Assembly (NCBI RefSeq): GCF_000716545.1
Contig: NZ_JNWZ01000003.1
Span: forward strand, 153,845-217,844
Length of the DNA stretch: 64,000 nt
Reading direction: 5' to 3'
Source of the DNA: Kitasatospora phosalacinea
Lineage (GTDB): Bacteria; Actinomycetota; Actinomycetes; Streptomycetales; Streptomycetaceae
In this document: positions 16,760 to 26,704 of the stretch, piece after piece
Position numbering within the stretch: position 1 is the stretch's first letter
How the letters are laid out: each line of letters starts with the position of its first letter
Translations under genes and position numbers: made by a program
Notes under the pieces: model-generated
Told to the model about the DNA's origin: nothing
What the model saw: only the letters and a program-made list of their open reading frames with translations
The model's database searches: none

Positions 16760-16840
16760 ATGGACGGTCGACTGTGGGTGATCCTCGGCGGCCTGTCCGT
16801 CCTGGCCGCCACGACGCTGGTCGCGGCGATCGGGCAGTGA
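16760..16840 (+). CDS. 26-residue membrane peptide
   Basis: ATG 16760 to TGA 16840 encodes a 26-residue peptide: a four-residue polar start, one continuous membrane helix (LWVILGGLSVLAATTLVAAI) and a GQ end. GAAGG lies 7 nt upstream and a strong terminator follows at 16892, giving a complete small transcription unit after fumC. The hydrophobic composition and good ribosome site argue for a real product such as a small regulatory or toxin-like membrane peptide. No antitoxin RNA was identified on the other strand. Confidence 0.55.
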   Translation: MDGRLWVILGGLSVLAATTLVAAIGQ

Positions 16841-16891
16841 CGGACGGCGCGCCTCCCCGAATCCGCCACGCGGGGACACGCGGAGACACGT

Positions 16892-16942
16892 GAGGCCGCC
16901 CCGCCTCCCGGGGTGCGTCCCCGGGGGGGGCGGGGCGGCCTC
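16892..16942. terminator. Bidirectional terminator
   Basis: A long G-C hairpin: GAGGCCGCCCCGCC at 16892-16905 pairs with GGCGGGGCGGCCTC ending at 16942, with additional CCCGG/CCGGG pairs inside. It lies between the fumC/peptide unit and the oppositely oriented SPW gene. Confidence 0.8.
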
Positions 16943-17012
16943 CCGCACGAGGGGTACGGCGTGCGGGAGGGCGGTCCGGAACCCGCCCGGGCCGCCCCGT
17001 GAACCGCTCTGC

Positions 17013-17456
17013 CTACCTCCGGTGTCGGTTCGCCGCGCCGGAGACGACCATGCCGACCGCGGCCAGGGCCAGGCAGGTCATGACGCCGCCGGTGATGGCG
17101 TTGGTCAGGATGGTGCGGCGGATGTGCGCGCCGCCGTTGACCGCCCAGGGGGCGATGATCGTCCAGGCGCCGATCGCCACGCACGCCCAGGCGCGGGCGT
17201 GGGTGCGGCCGAAGGCGGAGCCGTAGCCGGCCATCAGGACGGCGTAGGCGATGCCGAGCACCAGGTTGCTGATGGTCAGGCCGGTGAAGCCGGAGAAGCC
17301 GACCACCCAGGGGGAGATCGCCAGGAAGAGGCCGGCGCAGATGGCGAGGGCTTCCGTCCCCTGCCCGGCGGTGCTGTAGGTGACGCGCTCCGCGTGTTCG
17401 CGCAGCGCCAGGATGTCCGGATGGTGTTCCATACCCGACGGCAACTGGGTCGACAC
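17013..17456 (-). CDS. SPW repeat membrane protein
   Basis: A 147-residue membrane protein with four hydrophobic segments. The diagnostic SPW motifs occur as ISPWVVGF after the first helix and IAPWAVNG after the third, in two tandem halves. The N-terminus (about 1-35) is polar and His/Glu-rich. The GTG at 17456 has GGAGG 8 nt upstream. Function of the family is not known. It is divergent from the phosphoribosyltransferase-hydrolase fusion, and both may answer the same signal from the AT-rich 137-bp region between them. Confidence 0.85.
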   Translation of the reverse strand: MSTQLPSGMEHHPDILALREHAERVTYSTAGQGTEALAICAGLFLAISPWVVGFSGFTGLTISNLVLGIAYAVLMAGYGSAFGRTHARAWACVAIGAWTIIAPWAVNGGAHIRRTILTNAITGGVMTCLALAAVGMVVSGAANRHRR

Positions 17457-17487
17457 CGGGACCACCTCCTCGTAGTCGGGACATGCG

Positions 17488-17499
17488 GGCCAATTGGCC
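17488..17499. promoter_or_regulatory. GGCCAATTGGCC palindrome
   Basis: A perfect 12-bp palindrome between the divergent SPW gene (start 17456) and the fusion gene (start 17603). The rest of this spacer is unusually AT-rich for the window (TTTGTCCTTATTTTTTCC around 17537-17554), consistent with promoters. No matching regulator is adjacent. Confidence 0.35.
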
Positions 17500-17602
17500 G
17501 CTACCCGCCCTGGGCGATATGTAACGCTACTCGACGGTTTGTCCTTATTTTTTCCTTACCGGAACGCCCGGCGCGTACCGTGGGAAGCGGAGAGGTTCCG
17601 TC

Positions 17603-20270
<2,668 letters not shown>

Positions 20271-20312
20271 GCAGCCTCCGACGAGCCACGGACGACAGGG
20301 AGAAGCAGGGCG

Positions 20313-21500
20313 ATGGCGTACTACCGGCAGCTGGGCTCGGTGCCGCCCAAGCGGCACACCCAGCACCGCACCCCCGAAGGCGGCCTGTACTACGAGGAGT
20401 TGATGGGCGAGGAGGGCTTCTCCTCGGACTCCTCGCTGCTGTACCACCGGCACATCCCCTCGGCGGTGTCGGCCGCCTCGGTGTGGGAGCTGCCGGACCA
20501 GTCGACCACCGCCAACCTCCCGCTGCTGCCCCGCCACCTGAAGCTGCACGAGCTGTTCCCGGGCGAGGAGTGGAAGTCGGCGGACGCGGTCACCGGCCGC
20601 CGGCTCGTCCTCGGCAACGCGGACGTGCGGATCTCCTACGTCGCGGCGGGCGCGCCCAGCGAGCTGTACCGCAACGGGCTGGGCGACGAGTGCGTGTACG
20701 TGGAGTCCGGAACGGCCGTGCTGGAGACGGTGTTCGGGGCGCTGGACGTCGGGCAGGGCGACTACGTGCTGATCCCCCGGGCGACCACCCACCGCTGGGT
20801 GCCGACCGGGGACGAGCCGCTGCGCGCGTACTGCATCGAGGCCAACAGCCACATCACCCCGGCCCGCCGCTACCTGTCGAAGTTCGGCCAGCTGCTGGAG
20901 CACGCGCCGTTCTGCGAACGGGACCTGCGCGGGCCCGAGGGGCCGCTGCTGGTCGACGGCGGCGAGGTGGACGTGCTGGTCAAGCACCGCGGTCCGGACG
21001 GGGTCGCCGGGACGCGCTACACCGTCCCGAACCACCCGTTCGACGTGGTGGGCTGGGACGGCTGCCTGTACCCGTACGCGTTCAACATCGCGGACTACGA
21101 GCCGATCACCGGGCGGGTCCACCAGCCGCCGCCGGCCCACCAGGTGTTCGAGGGCGGCAACTTCGTGATCTGCAACTTCGTGCCGCGCAAGGTGGACTAC
21201 CACCCGCTGTCGATCCCCGTGCCGTACTACCACGCGAACGTGGACAGCGACGAGGTGATGTTCTACTGCGGCGGGAACTACGAGGCCCGCAAGGGCTCCG
21301 GCATCGGACAGGGGTCGATCTCGCTGCACCCGGGCGGCCACACCCACGGCCCGCAGCCGGGCGCCTACGAGCGCTCGATCGGCGTGGAGTTCTTCGACGA
21401 GCTGGCGGTGATGGTGGACACCTTCCGCCCGCTGGAGCTCGGCGAGGCCGCCACCGCCGGCGAGGACCCGAACTACGCGTGGACCTGGGCGAGGCGATGA
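20313..21500 (+). CDS. hmgA: Homogentisate 1,2-dioxygenase
   Basis: A 395-residue bicupin iron enzyme that opens the homogentisate ring to maleylacetoacetate. Candidate iron ligands are His307 and Glu314 in YYHANVDSDEVMFY and His345 in GGHTHGPQPG, matching the family pattern; the N-terminal MAYYRQLGSVPPKRHTQHR is typical of the actinobacterial enzyme. ATG 20313 follows GGGAGAAG. Its stop overlaps the next gene (ATGA). The shorter length than animal enzymes (about 445) is usual for this bacterial group. Confidence 0.95.
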   Translation: MAYYRQLGSVPPKRHTQHRTPEGGLYYEELMGEEGFSSDSSLLYHRHIPSAVSAASVWELPDQSTTANLPLLPRHLKLHELFPGEEWKSADAVTGRRLVLGNADVRISYVAAGAPSELYRNGLGDECVYVESGTAVLETVFGALDVGQGDYVLIPRATTHRWVPTGDEPLRAYCIEANSHITPARRYLSKFGQLLEHAPFCERDLRGPEGPLLVDGGEVDVLVKHRGPDGVAGTRYTVPNHPFDVVGWDGCLYPYAFNIADYEPITGRVHQPPPAHQVFEGGNFVICNFVPRKVDYHPLSIPVPYYHANVDSDEVMFYCGGNYEARKGSGIGQGSISLHPGGHTHGPQPGAYERSIGVEFFDELAVMVDTFRPLELGEAATAGEDPNYAWTWARR

Positions 21501-22291
21501 ACGTACCCGAGCTGTACCGGGGGCTGTTCGACGACGCGGCGGTCTTCCCGCCCGGCGACCTGCCGCTGGCCGAGGCCGTCCCCGCGCACCGGGCGCACCG
21601 CGCCGGCTGGTACGCGGAGGCGGTCGGCCCGCTGCTCGCGCCCGTCGGCGCCCTGGCCGAACTGCGCGCGCTGGAGCCGGGGTTCGCAGTCGGACTGGTG
21701 GTCGGCCCGGGTCGGCTGGCCGAGGCGCTGAAGGCGGCCGAGGGCCTGGAGGTCGCCACCGTCGAGTACGCGGCGGGCGAGGACGTCCGGGCGGCGGTGG
21801 CCGAGCTGGACGCGCTGCTGCCCGAGGGCGTCGGGGCGGCCGTCGAGCTGCCCCGCTCGGAGCGGCTGGAGGACGGGCTGGACGCCCTGACCGGCACCCG
21901 CTACCGCGCCAAGTACCGTACCGGCGGCCTGGGTTACTCCGCCTTCCCGTCGGTGACCGAGCTGGCCGGCTTCCTGCTGGGCTGCGCCGAGCGCGCCCTG
22001 CCGTACAAGTGCACGGCGGGGCTGCACCACGCGGTGCGGTACACCGACCTGGGCACCGGCTACGAGCACCACGGCTTCCTCAACCTGCTGCTGGCGGCCG
22101 GGAGCCGCGACCGCGCGCAGGCCGTCGAACTGCTCGCCGAACGGGACGGCGCCCGACTGGCCACCGCCGTCGAGTCCCTGACGGAGCGTCAGGTAGCGGA
22201 GATCCGCGCCTCGTTCACCTCGTTCGGCACCTGTAGCATCGCCGAGCCGCTGGAAGACCTCGCCCGACTCGGCCTCCTGGAGACCCCTTGA
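21497..22291 (+). CDS. Uncharacterised protein in the homogentisate operon
   Basis: A 264-residue soluble protein with no signal peptide or membrane helix, placed between hmgA and fahA and overlapping both (ATGA and TTGA), so it is made together with the pathway. It begins NVPELYRGLFDDAAVFPPGD and has a conserved-looking segment AKYRTGGLGYSAFPS followed by PYKCTAGLHHAVRY and HGFLNLLLAA near 170-205. I know of no function for it. The pathway needs a step between maleylacetoacetate and fumarylacetoacetate, and no glutathione- or mycothiol-type isomerase is encoded here; a role at that step is a hypothesis only. Confidence 0.85.
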   Translation: MNVPELYRGLFDDAAVFPPGDLPLAEAVPAHRAHRAGWYAEAVGPLLAPVGALAELRALEPGFAVGLVVGPGRLAEALKAAEGLEVATVEYAAGEDVRAAVAELDALLPEGVGAAVELPRSERLEDGLDALTGTRYRAKYRTGGLGYSAFPSVTELAGFLLGCAERALPYKCTAGLHHAVRYTDLGTGYEHHGFLNLLLAAGSRDRAQAVELLAERDGARLATAVESLTERQVAEIRASFTSFGTCSIAEPLEDLARLGLLETP

Positions 22292-23508
22292 GCACCACCG
22301 CCACCTGGCTCGACCTGCCCGCCGACTCCCCGTTCGGCGTCCACAACCTCCCCTACGGCGTCTTCACCGCCGCCGACCGGCCCGACCGGCGGCGGATCGG
22401 CGTCCGGGTCGGGGAGTGGGTGCTGGACGCGGGGGCGGCCGCCCGGGCGGTCGGCGCACCGTCCGCGCCGCTGGACGCGGAGAACCTCAACCCGCTGATG
22501 GCGTCCGGCCGTTCGACCTGGCGGGCGGTGCGCGCCGCACTCACCTCCTGGCTGACCGACCCGGCGCACCGGGCCGCCGTCGAGCCCTGCCTGCTGCCGC
22601 TGGCGGACGTCCGGCTGCACCTGCCGTTCGAGGTCGCCGACTACGTCGACTTCTACGCCTCCGAGCACCACGCCACCAACCTGGGGAAGATCTTCCGGCC
22701 GGGCCAGGAGCCGCTGACCCCCAACTGGAAGCACCTGCCGATCGGTTACCACGGCCGCGCCGGCACCGTGGTGGTCTCCGGCACCCCGGTGGCGCGCCCG
22801 CACGGCCAGCGCAAGGCCCCCGCCGACGCGGCGCCGAGCCACGGCCCGTCCCGCCGCCTGGACATCGAGGCCGAGGTCGCCTTCGTGGTCGGCACGCCCA
22901 GCCCGATGGGCCGCCCGGTGGCGCTGGACGCCTTCGCGGAGCACGTGTTCGGCGTCTGCCTGCTCAACGACTGGTCGGCGCGCGACCTCCAGGCCTGGGA
23001 GTACGTGCCGCTCGGCCCGTTCCTCGGCAAGTCCTTCGCCACCTCCGTCTCCCCCTGGGTGGTGCCGCTGGACGCGCTGGAGCACGCCCGGGTCGCCCCG
23101 CCGGAGCGCGACGTGGAGCCGCTGCCGTACCTGGACGACCGGAAGGCCGAGCCCTGGGGCCTGGACCTGGCGCTGGAGGTTTCGCTGAACGGGCACCTCA
23201 TCTCCCGGCCGCCGTTCGCCACCATGTACTGGACCGCCGCCCAGCAGCTCGCCCACCTGACCGCCAACGGCGCGAGCCTGCGCACCGGCGACCTGTACGC
23301 CTCCGGCACGGTCTCCGGGCCCGAGCCGGAGACCCGGGGCGCGCTGATCGAGCTCACCTGGAACGGCGAGCACCCCCTCGAACTGCCCGACGGCACCGGT
23401 CGCACCTTCCTGGAGGACGGCGACGAGGTGTCCATCACCGCGACCGCCCCCGGGCCGGGGGGCTCGCGGGTCGGGTTCGGCGAGGTCACCGGAACGATCA
23501 CCGGGTGA
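22288..23508 (+). CDS. fahA: Fumarylacetoacetase
   Basis: A 406-residue hydrolase that splits fumarylacetoacetate into fumarate and acetoacetate, the last step of tyrosine catabolism. The N-terminal FAH_N domain (about 1-110) precedes the catalytic fold with DYVDFYASEHHATNLGKIFR (metal and catalytic residues), RLDIEAEVAFVVG and NDWSARDLQAWEYVPLGPFL. The TTG at 22288 overlaps the previous stop (TTGA) with GGAG upstream. Full length for the family. A 17-bp-stem terminator follows, closing the operon. Confidence 0.95.
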   Translation: MSTTATWLDLPADSPFGVHNLPYGVFTAADRPDRRRIGVRVGEWVLDAGAAARAVGAPSAPLDAENLNPLMASGRSTWRAVRAALTSWLTDPAHRAAVEPCLLPLADVRLHLPFEVADYVDFYASEHHATNLGKIFRPGQEPLTPNWKHLPIGYHGRAGTVVVSGTPVARPHGQRKAPADAAPSHGPSRRLDIEAEVAFVVGTPSPMGRPVALDAFAEHVFGVCLLNDWSARDLQAWEYVPLGPFLGKSFATSVSPWVVPLDALEHARVAPPERDVEPLPYLDDRKAEPWGLDLALEVSLNGHLISRPPFATMYWTAAQQLAHLTANGASLRTGDLYASGTVSGPEPETRGALIELTWNGEHPLELPDGTGRTFLEDGDEVSITATAPGPGGSRVGFGEVTGTITG

Positions 23509-23513
23509 CCCGC

Positions 23514-23570
23514 CGTGCCGCGGGTGCGCCCCCGACGTCCGCGCGACGTCAATGGCGCACCCGCAGCACG
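23514..23570 (+). terminator. Terminator of the homogentisate operon
   Basis: A 17-bp stem with one mismatch: CGTGCCGCGGGTGCGCC at 23514-23530 pairs with GGCGCACCCGCAGCACG at 23554-23570. The loop contains its own GACGTC repeats. It starts 6 bp after the fahA stop. Confidence 0.8.
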
Positions 23571-23732
23571 CCGCCGAACGGGTGAGATTCCGCGGCCGCA
23601 AACCCCTCCGCCACTAGAAGTTTGTCCCGACAGAACCAGCGGCCTCCCCCCGAGCCGGGCCTCCCACGCCCGGCGCCGAAGGGGCGGGCCGCGACCGTCC
23701 ACGGACGACTCTCTTCCCCGGAGGACCCGATG

Positions 23733-23912
23733 ATGAAGCTGCGCACCCTGGTCTGCGGAGCCGCGCTCGCCGCCGCCAACCTGCTGATGCCCGTACCGCA
23801 GGCCCAGGCGCTCCCGCCGGCCCCGCACCCCGTGCAGCTCTGCGGCTTCGCCCCGCGCCCGCTCGCCCCCGCCTCGCCGGTCCTGCTCGCCATGCCGCTG
23901 CGCCCCTGCTGA
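23733..23912 (+). CDS. Small secreted peptide, 59 residues
   Basis: ATG 23733 (7 nt after GGAGGA) starts a 59-residue protein with a signal peptide: MKLRTLVCGAALAAANLLMP then a likely AQA cleavage near residue 25. The mature part is only about 34 residues, Pro/Leu-rich, with two cysteines (in VQLCGF and the very last residue PLRPC) that could close a ring. An in-frame ATG directly before (23730) is too close to the ribosome site. Isolated between two terminators. Function unknown; a secreted signal or structural peptide is possible. Confidence 0.6.
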   Translation: MKLRTLVCGAALAAANLLMPVPQAQALPPAPHPVQLCGFAPRPLAPASPVLLAMPLRPC

Positions 23913-23945
23913 GCACGGACTCCCGACAGGCGGTCCGGGAGCGAT

Positions 23946-23994
23946 CAGGGGCCCGGGGGGCGGCTGGCGCGCGGCCGCCGCTCCCCGGCCCCTG
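23946..23994. terminator. Hairpin within a dispersed intergenic sequence
   Basis: CAGGGGCCCGGGG at 23946-23958 pairs, with one bulge, with CCCCGGCCCCTG ending at 23994. It follows the small peptide gene. Its left part (23941-23966) closely matches 32825-32850, 22 of 26 bases, suggesting an intergenic element present more than once. Confidence 0.5.
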
Positions 23995-24072
23995 CGGCCC
24001 CGCGACCCCGCGGCCATCCGCTACGGTGCCCGGGAAGATCTTCGTACCAACCGACAGGCGGGAGCGGTGGCC

Positions 24073-25125
24073 ATGGCGACCCCGGACAGCCAGCAGGACG
24101 TGCTGATCGAACGGACCGGCCCGCTCGGGCGGATCACCCTCAACCGGCCGCGCGCCCTCAACTCCCTGACCCGCGCCATGCTGGAGACCGTGCGCGCCGC
24201 CCTGGACGCCTGGGCCGGGGACGACGCCGTGACCGCCGTCCTGCTGACCGGCGCGGGCGAGCGCGGCCTGTGCGCGGGCGCCGACATCCGCGCCGTCCAC
24301 GACGACGCCAAGCTCGGCGGCGCGGGCACCCGGGCGTTCTTCCGGGTCGAGTACCCGCTCAACGAGCTGGTCTCCCGCTACCCCAAGCCGTACGTCGCGC
24401 TGATGGACGGCATCACCATGGGCGGCGGCGTCGGCCTCTCCGGGCACGCCGGCGTCCGGGTGGTCACCGAGCGCTCGGCCGTCGCCATGCCGGAGACCCG
24501 GATCGGCCTCGTCCCGGACGTCGGCGGCAGCCGCCTGCTGGCCCTCGCCCCCGGCGAACTCGGCACCCACGTCGGCCTCACCGCCGCCACCATGACCGCC
24601 GGCGACGCCCTGCACTGCGGCTTCGCCGACCACTTCCTGCCCTCCGCCGCGCTGCCCGCCCTCACCGAGCGGCTCACCGCCGGGGACGACCCCGCCAAGG
24701 CGGTCGCCAAACTCGCCGAGCTCGCCCCGGCGTCCGCGCTCGCCGCCCAGCACGAGTGGATCGACCACTGCTACGCCGCCGACAGCGTCGAGGAGGTCCT
24801 GGAGCGGCTGCGCGCCACCGGCCTGCCCGCCGCCGAGGAGGCCGCCGCGCAACTGCTCGGCAAGTCCCCCACGATGCTCAAGGTGACGCTCGCCGCGCTG
24901 CGCCGGGCCCGCGCCCTGCCCTCGCTGGCCGCCGTCCTCGACCAGGAGTACCGGATCTCCTGCGCCGCGCTGGCCCACCACGACCTGGTCGAGGGCATCC
25001 GCGCCCAGGTCGTCGACAAGGACCGCGACCCGCACTGGTCCCCCGCCACCCTGGCGGAGGTCACCGCCGCCGACGTCGCCCGGTTCTTCGCCGTCCCCGC
25101 CGACGGGGACCTGGGGCTGGCCTGA
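24073..25125 (+). CDS. Crotonase-family 3-hydroxyisobutyryl-CoA hydrolase-like enzyme
   Basis: A 350-residue crotonase-fold protein. The oxyanion segment DGITMGGGVGLSGHAGVRV and the pair Glu141 (PETRIG) and Asp149 (LVPDVGG) are the signature of 3-hydroxyisobutyryl-CoA hydrolase, the valine-pathway thioesterase, rather than of enoyl-CoA hydratase; the C-terminal extension after residue 250 is also typical. The ATG at 24073 is 8 nt after GGAG (the GTG at 24067 is too close). The gene 111 bp downstream is a true enoyl-CoA hydratase, so both may serve branched-chain acyl-CoA breakdown. Confidence 0.88.
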   Translation: MATPDSQQDVLIERTGPLGRITLNRPRALNSLTRAMLETVRAALDAWAGDDAVTAVLLTGAGERGLCAGADIRAVHDDAKLGGAGTRAFFRVEYPLNELVSRYPKPYVALMDGITMGGGVGLSGHAGVRVVTERSAVAMPETRIGLVPDVGGSRLLALAPGELGTHVGLTAATMTAGDALHCGFADHFLPSAALPALTERLTAGDDPAKAVAKLAELAPASALAAQHEWIDHCYAADSVEEVLERLRATGLPAAEEAAAQLLGKSPTMLKVTLAALRRARALPSLAAVLDQEYRISCAALAHHDLVEGIRAQVVDKDRDPHWSPATLAEVTAADVARFFAVPADGDLGLA

Positions 25126-25144
25126 CGCCCCCGGGGTGACCATC

Positions 25145-25161
25145 GTCTCGCCTGTCGAGAC
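25145..25161. promoter_or_regulatory. GTCTCG/CGAGAC inverted repeat
   Basis: GTCTCG at 25145-25150 and CGAGAC at 25156-25161 with a 5-bp centre, in the 111-bp gap between the two crotonase genes. It could be an operator for the second gene or a weak transcript end for the first. Confidence 0.3.
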
Positions 25162-25236
25162 TGGCATCCGGGGCGGCGTTCGGAGATCGTATCCAGCGGC
25201 AGAGGTTCCGCTCAGCGTGGAGAGGAAGAAGCGGCG

Positions 25237-26013
25237 ATGACCGAGTACGAGACGATCCTGGTGGACCGCAAGGGCCGGGTCGGCATCATCACCCTCAACC
25301 GGCCCGAGGCGCTCAACGCGCTCAACACCCGGCTGATGAACGAGGTGGTGGCGGCCGCCAAGGACTTCGACCGCGACCCGGAGATCGGCGCGCTGGTGGT
25401 CACCGGCTCGGCGAAGGCCTTCGCGGCCGGCGCCGACATCAAGGAGATGCAGGACAACCGCTTCCCCGCCGTCTACCTCGACGACTGGCTCGGCCCCTGG
25501 GACGAACTGGGCCGGCTGCGCAAGCCGGTCGTCGCCGCCGTCGCGGGCTACGCGCTGGGTGGCGGCTGCGAGTTGGCGATGCTCTGCGACATCCTGATCG
25601 CCGCCGACACCGCCAAGTTCGGCCAGCCCGAGATCAAGCTCGGCGTCATCCCCGGCATCGGCGGCTCCCAGCGGCTGACCCGCGCCGTCGGCAAGGCCAA
25701 GGCCATGGACCTGTGCCTGACCGGCCGGACGATGGGCGCCGAGGAGGCCGAGCGCTCCGGCCTGGTCTCCCGCGTCGTCCCCGCCGAACAACTCCTCCCG
25801 GAGGCCCTGGCCGTCGCCGAGGCCGTCGCCGCGATGTCGCTGCCCGCCGCCGTGATGATGAAGGAGTCCGTCAACCGCGCCTTCGAGACCACCCTCGCCG
25901 AGGGCGTCCGCTTCGAACGCCGGCTCTTCCACGCCGCCTTCGCCACCGCCGACCAGAAGGAGGGCATGGCGGCCTTCGCCGAGAAGCGCGCGGCCACCTT
26001 CACCAACGGCTGA
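25237..26013 (+). CDS. Enoyl-CoA hydratase
   Basis: A 258-residue crotonase that hydrates 2-enoyl-CoA. Both catalytic acids are present with the canonical spacing: Glu112 in [11 protein letters not shown] and Glu132 in [12 protein letters not shown], and the oxyanion hole comes from AAGADIKE and YALGGG. Length and pattern match short-chain mitochondrial-type hydratases. ATG 25237 follows GGAGAGGAAG. Probably acts in fatty acid or branched-chain amino acid oxidation together with the hydrolase upstream. Confidence 0.93.
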   Translation: MTEYETILVDRKGRVGIITLNRPEALNALNTRLMNEVVAAAKDFDRDPEIGALVVTGSAKAFAAGADIKEMQDNRFPAVYLDDWLGPWDELGRLRKPVVAAVAGYALGGGCELAMLCDILIAADTAKFGQPEIKLGVIPGIGGSQRLTRAVGKAKAMDLCLTGRTMGAEEAERSGLVSRVVPAEQLLPEALAVAEAVAAMSLPAAVMMKESVNRAFETTLAEGVRFERRLFHAAFATADQKEGMAAFAEKRAATFTNG

Positions 26014-26086
26014 CCCGCCGCAGCGCGCGCCCGGTCGTACGGGCCGGGGCCGTGCGGGGCGGCCGGGGCACCGACCGCCCGGCCGG

Positions 26087-26574
26087 CTACTCGCTGCCGT
26101 ACCGGAGCACCTTGCCCCCGTCGCCGACGTCCACGATCACCAGGTCGGCGCCGGTGCCGTACTCGAACTGGGAGCTGCCGCCCTGGCCGCCGTGCGGCGC
26201 GAACCGCGGTTCGGCGGTCGGGGGGCGGCCGACCTGCGGTTGCCGCAGGAAGCGGTCGGCGGCCGTCCGAAGGCCGGCACCGCGCACAGGCCGATCGGCA
26301 CGAACATCAGGATGTTCATCCGCCCCTGCTCGGTGTCGAGCACGAACGCCAGGTCGGAGCTGATCCCGCACACCGGGTACGTGCTGCCGCGCTGCCCGGT
26401 CGGGTAGAAGGTGGCGGTGAGTTCGCCGGCCGGCGCGACGCCGAGCAGCACGGTGGACGGCCGCGGCAGCCCGTACCGGCGGGCGAGCCACCAGGCGGCG
26501 GGGCCGAGCAGCAGGGCGAGGACGGCGAAGGCCGGGACCATGCCCTGCTTTCCGTGCAGGATGGCGCTGATCAT
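26087..26574 (-). pseudogene. Truncated VanZ-like membrane protein, probably decayed
   Basis: From ATG 26574 the frame encodes a plausible N-terminus: a membrane helix (FAVLALLLGPAAWWLARRYG), then AGELTATFYPTG and MNILMFVPIGLCAVPAFGRP, which resembles the NVLLFVPLG segment of VanZ-family proteins. After about residue 100 this frame turns Arg/Pro/Ala-rich and stops at 26137, while a neighbouring frame ending at 26087 reads FEYGTGADLVIVDVGDGGKV, which looks like protein. The expected later VanZ helices (around an ELLQ motif) are missing. I read it as an internally deleted, frameshifted gene. A sequencing error cannot be excluded. Confidence 0.5.
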
Positions 26575-26704
26575 CGTTGCCCCGTCAGGACGTTCCGCCG
26601 AGAGCCGTCCGGATGCTCAGTGAACTAGCCTGCCGATCACGTCACTTGACGGAGCGTCATCGCGTGGTCCGTCTTCGAACGATCCGTTCCGCGGGATCAT
26701 GCCG

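Noticed and set aside
11838..16781. A 1,647-codon open frame on the + strand across several genes
   Set aside because: It is an antisense or out-of-phase frame that stays open because of the GC content; it is low complexity and overlaps genes with clear families.
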